From positions 322,713 through 386,712 of the forward strand of contig DLHT01000005.1 of the NCBI GenBank assembly GCA_002483365.1: a stretch of DNA of 64,000 nucleotides. The letters run 5' to 3'. Shown piece after piece: positions 55,214-63,972 of this stretch. The position numbers were made by a program, and so were the translations under genes. The number at the start of each line of letters is the position of its first letter. Position 1 is the stretch's first letter. The notes beneath the pieces are model-generated. The model saw nothing but the letters and a program-made list of their open reading frames with translations. It was not told the origin of the DNA and did no database searches. The stretch is from Cellvibrio sp. UBA7661. Its GTDB lineage: Bacteria > Pseudomonadota > Gammaproteobacteria > Pseudomonadales > Cellvibrionaceae.

Positions 55214-56992
55214 ATGCTTAATATCGAACAATCCATCACTACCAAATTTCCCGGGTTTACCCAGCAATCGCCCATTGTGCGCAACTCAACGCTCAGCATT
55301 TTGCGCAAGCTCACTCACGAGAAAGAAATCAATGCATTCTTGCGCGAGCACGAAGGTAATCGCGGTATTGATTTTATTGACCGGATTTTTGAGTACTTTA
55401 ATTTCAGTTACAGCATTTCCCAACGCGAGCGCAATAATATTCCTGCACAAGGGCGGGTGATTATTATCGCTAACCACCCAATTGGTTCTCTCGATGGTTT
55501 GGCCTTGGTGCGCTTGGTAAGCGAAGTGCGCAAGGATGTCAAAATCATCGCAAACGATATGCTCATGGCGTTTGAGCCGCTGCACGACTTGTTGTTGCCG
55601 CTCGATAATATGACCCGCGCCGCTTACAAACAAAGTTACAAAAACATCCTGCAAGCACTCAATAACGACGAAGCGATTATTATTTTTCCTGCGGGGGAAG
55701 TATCGCGCGCGAGCCCTACCGGTATTAAAGATGGCAAATGGCAGGCAGGATTTCTGCATTTTGCGCGCAAAACCAAAGCACCACTGTTGCCGATATTTGT
55801 CTCTGCCAAAAATTCCATGCTGTTTTACAGCGCCTCTATGATTTTTAAACCGCTGGCGACAGCCCTGCTCGCCCACGAAATGTTCAACAAGCGCTCGGCA
55901 GAAATTAAATTCCGTGTAGGCGAGTTAATTCCATACCACGCGCTTGAATCTGACCAGCTCGCTGATAAAGCGTTAATCAAACGCCTGAAGAAACACGTTT
56001 ATAAAATCGGTAAAGGCAACGCCTCCAAAAAAAATCGTACGCCTGTGTTTGTGACGGAAAAAACCATCGCCCATCCGGAAGACCGTGCAGCACTGAAAAA
56101 AGAATTAAAGACAGCGCAAGTGATTGGTAACACACGCGACAACCATGTGATTTATTTGTGCGATTATAACCAGCACCCTGTTGTGCTGCGCGAAATTGGC
56201 CGCTTGCGCGAGCAAACATTCCGCTTGGTTGGTGAAGGCACAGGCAGCCGCCGCGATCTGGATAAATACGACCACTACTATCGCCACCTGGTATTGTGGG
56301 ACGAAGAAAAACTGTGCATTGCCGGCGCATACCGTTTAGGTGAAGCGCACAAACTCATCAAAAAGAAAGGTGCCAATGCGCTCTACACGGCCGAGTTATT
56401 TGATTTTAATCCGTCGCTCACACCTTATCTGGAACAGGGGTTGGAATTAGGACGCAGTTTTGTACACCCGGATTATTGGGGCAAAGCCAGTCTTGATTAT
56501 TTATGGCAAGGATTGGGCGCTTATTTATCGCACCACCCACAAGTTCGTTTTGTATTTGGCCCGGTCAGCATGAGTGCACACTATCCAAAAGTGTTGCGCG
56601 ATTTATTGGTGTTTTATTACGAGCGCTACTACTCAGTAAAAAACATCAATGATGAGAGTCTCGCGGAAGGCAAACACCCGCACGAAATAGAAGAAGATAT
56701 GCTAATTGAATTGCAAAACCGCTTTGCCAAGTTAGACAGCGAACAAGGTTTTGATGTTCTGCAAGAGGAATTTAAAAAGCACGACTGCAAAATTCCCGTG
56801 CTATTTAAGCAATACGCAGGCTTATATGAAGAAGGCGGCTACCATTTGCTCGGCTTCAGTGTGGATTCTGAATTTGGCAACTGTGTAGATGGCTTGTTTA
56901 TGGGCGATTTAAGTTGCATGAAAGCCGCCAAACGCGCGCGCTATTTTTCTGCACCGGATCAATCAAAAGCCACTGAAAAATCACTCGGCTGA
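55214..56992 (+). CDS. Bifunctional acyltransferase, PlsC-like + GNAT/OlsB-like (OlsF-like)
   Basis: About 592 residues. The N-terminal part (about 60-265) is a PlsC-type acyltransferase: IIANHPIGSLDGLALV with His88 and Asp94, then FPAGEVSRASP. The C-terminal part (about 285-590) is an OlsB-like N-acyltransferase: EIGRLREQTFRLVGEGTG, ELGRSFVHPDYWG, FGPVSMSAHYPKV. The pair of activities in one chain matches the ornithine-lipid synthase OlsF: N-acylation of ornithine and O-acylation of the lyso-product. An in-frame GTG lies at 55205. The 3' end overlaps the convergent binding-protein gene by 34 bp. Confidence 0.85.
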   Translation: MLNIEQSITTKFPGFTQQSPIVRNSTLSILRKLTHEKEINAFLREHEGNRGIDFIDRIFEYFNFSYSISQRERNNIPAQGRVIIIANHPIGSLDGLALVRLVSEVRKDVKIIANDMLMAFEPLHDLLLPLDNMTRAAYKQSYKNILQALNNDEAIIIFPAGEVSRASPTGIKDGKWQAGFLHFARKTKAPLLPIFVSAKNSMLFYSASMIFKPLATALLAHEMFNKRSAEIKFRVGELIPYHALESDQLADKALIKRLKKHVYKIGKGNASKKNRTPVFVTEKTIAHPEDRAALKKELKTAQVIGNTRDNHVIYLCDYNQHPVVLREIGRLREQTFRLVGEGTGSRRDLDKYDHYYRHLVLWDEEKLCIAGAYRLGEAHKLIKKKGANALYTAELFDFNPSLTPYLEQGLELGRSFVHPDYWGKASLDYLWQGLGAYLSHHPQVRFVFGPVSMSAHYPKVLRDLLVFYYERYYSVKNINDESLAEGKHPHEIEEDMLIELQNRFAKLDSEQGFDVLQEEFKKHDCKIPVLFKQYAGLYEEGGYHLLGFSVDSEFGNCVDGLFMGDLSCMKAAKRARYFSAPDQSKATEKSLG

Positions 56993-57852
56993 AACCAATA
57001 GCGTACATTTTTTTCATCGGCAAAATCGGGCAGGTAATGATTAGGCACGACCAGCAAGCGCTTGACCACTGTTGCCTGCAGTGGAAAAGCGCGGCGAGTA
57101 TGTTCATGCTGCTGCATATAGGCCAACAATTCGCCATCATCAATCATTTTTTCCAAACCATCCTTTAACCATTGCGCCAACGTTTTATTGCGCGGATGCA
57201 CATAAAAATACGCGGCGAATGGGTAATGCAGCATTAAGGGTTCATACACCATTAGCTCTGGATAAATATCGGCGCGATTGGCCAACTCAATTTTCCCCTG
57301 ATGAAAACCGCGCGGATAATAATCACAGCGCCCCGCCACCAACAATTTAAATAAACTTTCGTAATTGACGCTGGTGACTAAGGGTAGCTTGGCCGCGCGC
57401 ATTATTTCAGTATCGCTCCACTGCGCACCCTGGCACGCTTTAAATTTGCGCAGATCAGCAAGCGTGTTGATCGCATCAAATTCGGCCATACGTGATTTGC
57501 GAATGATAAACTGGCGATATCCCAGCAAACCGCGCTCAAGCGGGATAGGCACTACCAGCAAATCGCGTGCACGCTCCTTGCTGCCGCCCAACCAAAGAAT
57601 ATCAATGCGCCCGGCCCTAAGCTCGCGCACCATGCGTTCTTCTGCCATCTCAATAGTTTTGACTAATGGCGGTACTGCGCGACCATTCGCCGCTTTGTGC
57701 AACGCTTTTTGTAGCAGCCCGGAAAAATAAAGATAGGCAGGGCCATCAACTGTATGCGGTCTGGAAATACGCAATTCGGTCAGCTCTTCAGCTGAAAGCG
57801 TTAGTGGCAACAGCAAGAGCAGCCCGCAAATTCCGACAAGCCAGGATTTCAT
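56959..57852 (-). CDS. Periplasmic solute-binding protein (SBP_bac_3 type)
   Basis: The 297-residue protein has a signal peptide (GICGLLLLLPLTLSA) and the fold of amino-acid-type binding proteins: ELRISRPHTVDGPAYLYFSGLLQKAL, RAGRIDILWLGGSKERA, LADLRKFKACQG and VHPRNKTLAQWLKDGLEKMIDDG. There is no transporter next to it, so it may serve as a sensor or orphan receptor. Its last 34 bp overlap the acyltransferase gene on the other strand. Confidence 0.85.
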   Translation of the reverse strand: MKSWLVGICGLLLLLPLTLSAEELTELRISRPHTVDGPAYLYFSGLLQKALHKAANGRAVPPLVKTIEMAEERMVRELRAGRIDILWLGGSKERARDLLVVPIPLERGLLGYRQFIIRKSRMAEFDAINTLADLRKFKACQGAQWSDTEIMRAAKLPLVTSVNYESLFKLLVAGRCDYYPRGFHQGKIELANRADIYPELMVYEPLMLHYPFAAYFYVHPRNKTLAQWLKDGLEKMIDDGELLAYMQQHEHTRRAFPLQATVVKRLLVVPNHYLPDFADEKNVRYWFQPSDFSVAFD

Positions 57853-57993
57853 AACATGATCCGCAGTATTGACAGTGGTGATGCAATATCGCCTTCACAC
57901 TGTTCATTATTATCAAGAGTTGCAATCGTCAGGAAAGTATAGGTTAATCCGTGCCAATCACCGGAACATTTCCCTAAAAAGACAGAGCAACTT

Positions 57994-59400
57994 ATGCATA
58001 TCCATATTCTCGGTATTTGCGGCACCTTTATGGGCAGCCTTGCACAACTCGCCAAAGAACTTGGCCACCGCGTCACCGGCAGCGATGCCAATGTTTACCC
58101 CCCCATGAGTACACAACTTGAGCAGGCAGGTATTGAGTTGATACAAGGGTTTGACCCTGCCTATTTACAGCCACCCCATATGTCCACACCGCCGGATTTG
58201 GTCATCATCGGCAACGCCATGAGCCGCGGTAACCCGAGCGTGGAATATGTTCTTGATAAAGGCATCCCCTACACTTCTGGCCCGCAGTGGCTGCGCGACC
58301 ATGTGTTGCAAGGCAAATGGGTATTGGCGGTTGCAGGCACGCACGGCAAAACCACAACCTCTTCAATGCTCGCGTGGATTTTGCAATACGCCGGTATGGA
58401 ACCGGGTTATTTGATTGGCGGCGTAACCAAAAATTTCCCCACCTCTGCACGCTTGGGCGGCACGCCGTTTTTTGTAGTGGAAGCCGATGAATACGACAGC
58501 GCCTTTTTTGACAAGCGCTCCAAATTTGTTCACTACAATGCGCGCACAGTGATTTTAAATAATCTCGAATTTGATCATGCCGATATTTTCCCCGACCTCG
58601 CCGCTATCCAAAAACAATTTCATCATTTGGTACGCACCGTCCCCAACAATGGTTTATTAATTTCACCGGTCAATGACAAAGCACTCGCTGAAGTTATCCA
58701 ACAAGGCTGCTGGACACCGCAACAGCAATTTGCGGTGATTGATAACGAAAAAAGTGAGCAAGAAAATACTGCCGAATGGCAAGCAAAGTTATTGGCAGCA
58801 GACGGTTCATCATTCGCTGTATTGCATAATGGTGAAGAGGTTGCGCAAGTACATTGGGCACAAACCGGCATCCACAATGTCAATAACGGACTCGCCGCAA
58901 TAATTGCCGCACGCCATGTTGGTGTAACACCGGAACACGGCGCAAAAGCACTTGAGCAATTTGCCGGTGTTAAACGGCGCATGGAATGTTTGGCCGATGT
59001 GCACAGCATTAAGGTCTACGACGACTTTGCCCATCACCCCACCGCAATTAAAACCACCCTCGCCGGTTTACGCGCAAAAGTCGGCGACCAAAAAATTATC
59101 GCCATCATCGAACCCCGCTCCAACACCATGCGCATGGGTGTACATAAAAACGCACTCAACCAAAGCGTAACCGATGCGGACGATGTTCTGTGGTATCAAC
59201 CAGCAAACGTAGATTGGGCAATGGATGAAGTCGTCAACAAAAGCCCCGTCCCTGCAAAACTCTTGCGCGATTTGGACGAATTAATTCACTGCGCGATTTC
59301 ACTCAGCGAAGCCAATACGCATATTGTGATTATGAGTAATGGCGGATTTGGCGAGGTGCATCAGAAGTTGATTGAACAGTTGACGAAGCATGCATTGTAA
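57994..59400 (+). CDS. mpl: UDP-N-acetylmuramate:L-Ala-gamma-D-Glu-mDAP ligase
   Basis: The 468-residue Mur ligase recycles murein tripeptide. It begins MHIHILGICGTFMGSLAQLA, has the ATP loop AGTHGKTTTSSMLAW (about 112-126), EADEYDSAFFDKRSKF and the C-terminal DDFAHHPTAIKTTLAGLR. Length and motifs fit Mpl rather than MurC. In Pseudomonas mpl is next to ubiX; here about 2.6 kb separates them. Confidence 0.96.
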   Translation: MHIHILGICGTFMGSLAQLAKELGHRVTGSDANVYPPMSTQLEQAGIELIQGFDPAYLQPPHMSTPPDLVIIGNAMSRGNPSVEYVLDKGIPYTSGPQWLRDHVLQGKWVLAVAGTHGKTTTSSMLAWILQYAGMEPGYLIGGVTKNFPTSARLGGTPFFVVEADEYDSAFFDKRSKFVHYNARTVILNNLEFDHADIFPDLAAIQKQFHHLVRTVPNNGLLISPVNDKALAEVIQQGCWTPQQQFAVIDNEKSEQENTAEWQAKLLAADGSSFAVLHNGEEVAQVHWAQTGIHNVNNGLAAIIAARHVGVTPEHGAKALEQFAGVKRRMECLADVHSIKVYDDFAHHPTAIKTTLAGLRAKVGDQKIIAIIEPRSNTMRMGVHKNALNQSVTDADDVLWYQPANVDWAMDEVVNKSPVPAKLLRDLDELIHCAISLSEANTHIVIMSNGGFGEVHQKLIEQLTKHAL

Positions 59401-59419
59401 TTAAATTTCAATTCGTAGG

Positions 59420-59445
59420 GTGGGTGGAGCGTGAGCGATACCCAC
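59420..59445. repeat. REP-like hairpin after mpl
   Basis: GTGGGT (59420-59425) and ACCCAC (59440-59445) enclose GGAGCGTGAGCGAT, a common REP-type sequence, 20 bp past the mpl stop. It marks the left edge of the AT-rich insert. Confidence 0.6.
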
Positions 59446-59475
59446 AGAACAATTCAATACATAACTGGAAATGAT

Positions 59476-60279
59476 ATGAAGGAAAAAGAAACTACATTGC
59501 TTGGAAAGTTAGGTTATGGATTGAAATATACACTAGCAATAGCTATTGCAATTCTAGCGATATGCGCCGCGTGCTTTATTTTCATAAATATCACCACATA
59601 TTTCGCCCCGCCATTACAACCTATGTTTGATCAAGAGCGACTTGGCCAACTTGGGGATTTCTTGGGAGGGACATTGAATCCAATTTTTGGGTTTGCGACT
59701 GTTTGTCTTTTACTCTGGTCAGTGTTTATTCAGCGGAGAGAGCTTTCACTTACAAGAGATGAATTAAAAAAATCAAGTGAAGCACTGTCAGGCCAATTAA
59801 CACAAAATCGAGATGAAAGTGCCAGACTGCAATTGACCGAGCTATTATTAAGAGAACTTAACCAACATGAAAAATTATTTAATGAGACATTTGGTGAGAG
59901 CGAAGATGATAAGACATCTGGGCTATACCGCATTTATGGACACAAATCTTTGGCCGAAATTGCAGAATATGCAACCACTGATGAAATAGCCGAAACATTG
60001 CATGACGCATATATTAATCATGACCCATCCAGAGCTGTCGAAACGCCACAAGAAGAATTTATGTCGATTATTTGGCTTAGAATTTTTAATGTGTCAAACA
60101 CATTAGAGCGAATTATTAATATTTCCGAAGACTTACTCAAGGTTTGTCATGTAGCGCAAATTAAAAAATACTGGTTTGGCAGAATACATGAAGTAGTTAT
60201 GAACAGCAGACAAGCAGGCGTAATGGATATAGAAAATGAAAAAGAACTCATATCAAGACTTCAAGCAGTTCTATCATGA
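59476..60279 (+). CDS. Membrane protein of putAbiC type (possible phage-defence protein)
   Basis: About 267 residues. Two helices (about 15-38 and 63-82) enclose FDQERLGQLGDFLGGTLNPIFGF, a segment often seen in this family. A coiled coil (LSLTRDELKKSSEALSGQLTQNRDESARLQ) and a soluble C-terminal helical domain with LRELNQHEKLFNETFG follow. Such proteins are annotated as putative abortive-infection proteins by similarity; function is unproven. The ATG at 59476 (GGAAATGAT upstream) is preferred over an in-frame GTG in the hairpin. AT-rich compared with mpl. Confidence 0.7.
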   Translation: MKEKETTLLGKLGYGLKYTLAIAIAILAICAACFIFINITTYFAPPLQPMFDQERLGQLGDFLGGTLNPIFGFATVCLLLWSVFIQRRELSLTRDELKKSSEALSGQLTQNRDESARLQLTELLLRELNQHEKLFNETFGESEDDKTSGLYRIYGHKSLAEIAEYATTDEIAETLHDAYINHDPSRAVETPQEEFMSIIWLRIFNVSNTLERIINISEDLLKVCHVAQIKKYWFGRIHEVVMNSRQAGVMDIENEKELISRLQAVLS

Positions 60280-60331
60280 CCAATAGAAAACCAGCTGTAT
60301 ACCTTAGCCTAATAACTTTTAGGCAATATCA

Positions 60332-60547
60332 TTAACGAGAAAAACGCTTTAAAGTAAAAAGTCCACCTACAAAGCCAAAAATAAAACCCGCAATTAAAAA
60401 TAGATTAAAATTCCGTTGCTGGTCAGCTTCTGAAGCATACAGTTGAATAGAGAATTGGTTTAACAACATACCCAGCGCCAACATCAGCAGCAAGCAAACA
60501 CTCATGCCAACGCAAAATCCGATAATAAACAATGCGGTTTTACGCAT
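60332..60547 (-). CDS. Small two-helix membrane protein (candidate Tae4 immunity)
   Basis: The 71-residue protein consists of two transmembrane helices (TALFIIGFCVGMSVCLLLMLALGMLL; NLFLIAGFIFGFVGGLFTL) joined by a short, probably periplasmic loop. Its ATG shares one base with the stop of the amidase gene (TGATG), so the two are translated together. Position and coupling suggest an immunity protein, though known Tai4 immunity proteins are soluble and periplasmic. Confidence 0.72.
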   Translation of the reverse strand: MRKTALFIIGFCVGMSVCLLLMLALGMLLNQFSIQLYASEADQQRNFNLFLIAGFIFGFVGGLFTLKRFSR

Positions 60548-61041
60548 CACACCACCTCAAAAAAGCGAATTTTTTTGGCTTTTCGAAAATCAGACCAGAA
60601 GCCGGGAACAACAATGTTGAACCTCACTCTTAGCCAAGATCCCAATCCAGTCAATCCGTGTCCATCCCAAATATCTATATGATCGCCACCCGCCCCGCCA
60701 GTGGCAGCATAATAATCCTCAAAACAAATAACGCCTTTTTTATCTGAAATTTTATTGCGCCAATTATCACCCGTTATATTGATAGACTTTTTGATTTTGA
60801 GAACTGCCCCACCATCTAACCAATCAGCAAGTTCTTTAGCAGCAAGAACATGATCCTGATCTTTATGAACCCAGCATTTTCGTGCTGATGAAAAACTGCT
60901 AAAACTGATACCAGATTTTTTCATTGCATAGCTTAGTTTTATGGCGCACTGGTTTTTAAAAAGAAGTTCATCCTTGTCATTTTTTGCATCGCAAGGAAAG
61001 CTAGACGGGTAATTAGAACGAAGAATTGCAAAGAAAGACAT
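60547..61041 (-). CDS. Tae4-family peptidoglycan amidase (T6SS-type effector)
   Basis: The 164-residue protein has the NlpC/P60-like Tae4 signature: LLFKNQCAIKLSYAMKKSG with catalytic Cys32, KCWVHKDQDHVLAAKELADWLD, GVICFEDYYAATGGAGGDHIDIWDG with His121. Tae4 enzymes cut the D-Glu-mDAP bond of peptidoglycan in rival cells after type VI delivery. No signal peptide. No T6SS structural or VgrG gene is in the window. AAGGAAA precedes the ATG. A small membrane-protein gene overlaps its stop. Confidence 0.85.
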   Translation of the reverse strand: MSFFAILRSNYPSSFPCDAKNDKDELLFKNQCAIKLSYAMKKSGISFSSFSSARKCWVHKDQDHVLAAKELADWLDGGAVLKIKKSINITGDNWRNKISDKKGVICFEDYYAATGGAGGDHIDIWDGHGLTGLGSWLRVRFNIVVPGFWSDFRKAKKIRFFEVV

Positions 61042-61340
61042 AAGATTTCCTTTTATATGTCAGAGTGAAGACAATGAAACTGCTTGGTGATTTTATAGCT
61101 TGAAACTACCAGAGTTCTCAAACTGCATCATATTTATGTAATCAAGCTAGAACTGCTGTGAGAATCGTACAGCTTGAGCTGTAAAACCTGCACATTACAC
61201 AAAAACCACCCACTCCCTTCAATTACCGCTCATCCCCCTATATCATTAACACTTCTGCAAAAAGATCGGTCATTACCAGCAACAGCGCCAAAGAGCCTGA
61301 TTTAAAACCCGTTGTTTATTTTTAACAGAGAGCTTTTGCC
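61042..61340. other. Interval between tae4-like gene and rpiB-like gene
   Basis: About 300 bp of AT-rich sequence between divergent starts. It should contain both promoters; nothing more specific was recognised. Confidence 0.5.
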
Positions 61341-61979
61341 ATGAAAATTGCATTAATGAACGAATTCAGCCAAGCCGCTAAAAACGCGATTGTGTTGCAA
61401 CAGTTGAATGAGGTTGCGGCCGTACAAAACCACAGCGTATTTAACGTGGGTATGTGCGATGACAATGACCATTACCTGACTTACATTCATTTGGGCGTAA
61501 TGGCCAGTTTGCTGCTTAATTCCAAAGCCGTTGATTTTGTGGTGAGTGGCTGCGGTACTGGCCAAGGGGCGATGATGTCGCTCAATGCTCACCCGGGTGT
61601 ATTCTGCGGTTACTGCATAGAACCTACCGATGCCTATTTGTTTGCGCAGGTGAATAACGGCAATGCTTTAGCACTGCCCTTTGCCAAGGGTTTTGGTTGG
61701 GGTGCTGAACTGAATATCCGCACTATTTTTGAAAAAGCATTTACCGGTGTGCGCGGACAAGGTTATCCGGCCGAGCGCCGTGAATCGCAAGTGCGCAATG
61801 CGGGAATTCTTACCAATATTAAAATCGCCACTGCAAAAAATTATCTGGATGGGCTGCGCGCCATTGATCCGGAAATTGTGAAAACAGCGGTCACTGGCGA
61901 GCGCTTCCAGGCGTGCTTTTTTGAAAACTGTCAGGACGACAGCATCCGTGCATTTGTGAACGACGTATTAGGAAAATAA
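61341..61979 (+). CDS. RpiB/LacA/LacB-family sugar-phosphate isomerase
   Basis: The 212-residue protein has the family active-site loop VVSGCGTGQGAMMSLN and the N-terminal KIALMNEFSQAAKN. The enzyme would isomerise a phosphopentose or another sugar phosphate. It is longer than typical RpiB (about 150) because of a C-terminal extension (GYPAERRESQVRNAGIL...). Substrate uncertain. It has normal codon use, unlike the AT-rich genes just upstream. Confidence 0.85.
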   Translation: MKIALMNEFSQAAKNAIVLQQLNEVAAVQNHSVFNVGMCDDNDHYLTYIHLGVMASLLLNSKAVDFVVSGCGTGQGAMMSLNAHPGVFCGYCIEPTDAYLFAQVNNGNALALPFAKGFGWGAELNIRTIFEKAFTGVRGQGYPAERRESQVRNAGILTNIKIATAKNYLDGLRAIDPEIVKTAVTGERFQACFFENCQDDSIRAFVNDVLGK

Positions 61980-61985
61980 ATTCCT

Positions 61986-62021
61986 CTGCAAACCTCCCCC
62001 TTTGTAAAAGGGGGAGCGAGG
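61986..62021. repeat. CCTCCCCCTTT...AAAGGGGGAG intergenic hairpin
   Basis: CTCCCCCTTT and AAAGGGGGAG form a near-perfect stem 10 bp past the isomerase stop. A similar mix (CCAAAGGGGGATTTAC; GGTTGGGGAGGGATT) lies at 63610-63660 after mvaB, so this is a dispersed repeat type. Confidence 0.6.
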
Positions 62022-62071
62022 GGGATTCTCTTTTTCTGTAAACATATCCACCACAATCCGAGGCGCATGAC

Positions 62072-62689
62072 ATGACTCAATTAAAACCACGCTCAGTGAC
62101 TCTCGCAATTACCGGCGCATCGGGTGCACAGTATGGATTGCGTTTACTGCAGTGTTTGCTCGCAGCAGATTGCAAAGTATTTTTGATGATTTCCAGCGCC
62201 GCTGAAGTGGTGATACGCACCGAAACCGATTTGGATTTGCCACGTGATTTGGAAGACCAGCAGGCAATGCTGTGCGATATGTTTGATGCCGATGAAGAAC
62301 AATTGCAATTGCTCGCCAAAGACGATTGGTTTGCCGCAGTGGCATCGGGCTCAAGCTCGCCCAGCTCAATGGTGATTTGTCCTGCAAGTGGCGGCACCCT
62401 ATCGGCCATTGCCCACGGTGCCAGCAATAATTTAATTGAACGCGCAGCAGATGTCGCACTGAAAGAGCGGCGCAAATTAATTGTAGTGCCGCGTGAGACT
62501 CCCTACTCTGAAATACATTTGGAAAACATGCTCAAGCTTACGCAGATGGGTGTAGTAGTATTGCCCGCGAGTCCCGGCTTTTATATGCAACCGCAATCAG
62601 TTGAAGAGCTGGTGGATTTTATTGTCGCGCGCATTTTGGATCAGCTCGGTGTACCCCAAGATTTAATGCCGCGCTGGGGCGAAGACTAA
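62072..62689 (+). CDS. ubiX: Flavin prenyltransferase UbiX
   Basis: The 205-residue enzyme prenylates FMN to make the cofactor of UbiD decarboxylases in ubiquinone synthesis. It has LAITGASGAQYGLRLLQCLL, VICPASGGTLSAIAHGASNNLIERAADV and VPRETPYSEIHLENMLKL. mvaB starts 4 bp after its stop, an operon. Confidence 0.96.
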   Translation: MTQLKPRSVTLAITGASGAQYGLRLLQCLLAADCKVFLMISSAAEVVIRTETDLDLPRDLEDQQAMLCDMFDADEEQLQLLAKDDWFAAVASGSSSPSSMVICPASGGTLSAIAHGASNNLIERAADVALKERRKLIVVPRETPYSEIHLENMLKLTQMGVVVLPASPGFYMQPQSVEELVDFIVARILDQLGVPQDLMPRWGED

Positions 62690-62693
62690 TATC

Positions 62694-63599
62694 ATGATTA
62701 ATTTACCCAAAAAAGTCCGCATTGTTGAAGTTGGCCCGCGCGATGGCTTACAAAATGAAAAGCAAGCGATTCCCACTGCAGCCAAAATTCAACTGATAGA
62801 AAATCTTGTCGATGCTGGATTGAATTACATCGAGGCCGGTAGTTTTGTAAACCCGAAATGGGTACCGCAAATGGCCGATAGCGGCGAGGTGTTTTCGGGT
62901 ATCGCGCGCAAACCGCATGTAACTTACGCAGCACTCACTCCGAACTTACAAGGTTATGAGCGCGCCGTTGCGGTGGGTGCAAATGAAGTAGCCATATTTG
63001 CAGCGGCATCAGAAGCCTTTAGCCAAAAAAATATTAACTGCTCTATTGCAGAAAGCATTGCGCGTTTTGAAGCGCTGATTAACACAGCAAAAGCACAACA
63101 CATTCCTGTGCGCGGTTATATTTCCTGCGTACTTGGCTGCCCCTATTCAGGCGAAGTTGATGCAAATCAGGTTGCCTGCATCGCAAACGAATTGCTCGCG
63201 CTGGGTTGCTATGAAATTTCACTCGGCGATACTATTGGCGTAGGTACAGCGGGGCAGACAAAAAAATTAATTGAAGCCGTCGCGCGCAATATTCCCATCG
63301 ACAAAATTGCCGCCCACATGCACGACACCTACGGTCAGGCACTCGTCAATATTTATGCTGCGTTGGAAATGGGCGTAAGCGTGATCGATTCCTCTGTTGC
63401 AGGCTTAGGTGGCTGCCCCTATGCAGCAGGTGCAACCGGCAATGTCGCCACTGAGGATTTGGTTTATTTATTAAACGGCCTCGGCATTGAACACGGAGTT
63501 GATTTGGATAAATTAATCAATGCAGGCAACACGATTAGTGCGATATTAAACAAATCGACCAATTCAAAAGTCGCAAAGGCTAAAAGCAAATCCCTCTAG
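62694..63599 (+). CDS. mvaB: Hydroxymethylglutaryl-CoA lyase
   Basis: The 301-residue TIM-barrel enzyme cleaves HMG-CoA to acetoacetate and acetyl-CoA in leucine breakdown. Motifs: VRIVEVGPRDGLQNEK, YIEAGSFVNPKWVPQMADS, the signature GLGGCPYAAGATGNVATED with the catalytic Cys, and HMHDTYGQ. Other leucine-degradation genes are not in the window. Confidence 0.96.
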   Translation: MINLPKKVRIVEVGPRDGLQNEKQAIPTAAKIQLIENLVDAGLNYIEAGSFVNPKWVPQMADSGEVFSGIARKPHVTYAALTPNLQGYERAVAVGANEVAIFAAASEAFSQKNINCSIAESIARFEALINTAKAQHIPVRGYISCVLGCPYSGEVDANQVACIANELLALGCYEISLGDTIGVGTAGQTKKLIEAVARNIPIDKIAAHMHDTYGQALVNIYAALEMGVSVIDSSVAGLGGCPYAAGATGNVATEDLVYLLNGLGIEHGVDLDKLINAGNTISAILNKSTNSKVAKAKSKSL

Positions 63600-63678
63600 C
63601 CTCCTTTTCCAAAGGGGGATTTACATCCTGCATTTGGAAAAGAGAGGGTTGGGGAGGGATTAAAATATCGAGGTAAAA

Positions 63679-63972
63679 ATGACAAACGAGCTCGAGCAAC
63701 AAATTAATTTGGAAACTGCACAAATCCGCTGGCATGAGCTGCAACGCTTTTTTGCCAGCGGCAATGCCATTGCTGTAGACCCCAGCCTGGATTTAACTCA
63801 CGTCGCAGCCCAAATCGTTGCAGATAACGCCACACAAATTAAAGAATGGATGGATGTAAGCTTGGTTGATGCGGTAAAAGATACGCAAGCACAGCAATGG
63901 TACGAACAGGATGCGCTGGTGTGGGCAGTAGTGATAAAACCTTGGGTATTGGTACAACCCATTATTCAATAA
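63679..63972 (+). CDS. DUF2288 protein
   Basis: The 97-residue protein matches the DUF2288 family: LETAQIRWHELQRFFASGNAIAVDPSLDLTHVA, then WEQDALVWAVVIKPWVLVQ-like end (YEQDALVWAVVIKPWVLVQP). Function unknown. It follows mvaB by 79 bp containing repeat sequence. Confidence 0.9.
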   Translation: MTNELEQQINLETAQIRWHELQRFFASGNAIAVDPSLDLTHVAAQIVADNATQIKEWMDVSLVDAVKDTQAQQWYEQDALVWAVVIKPWVLVQPIIQ

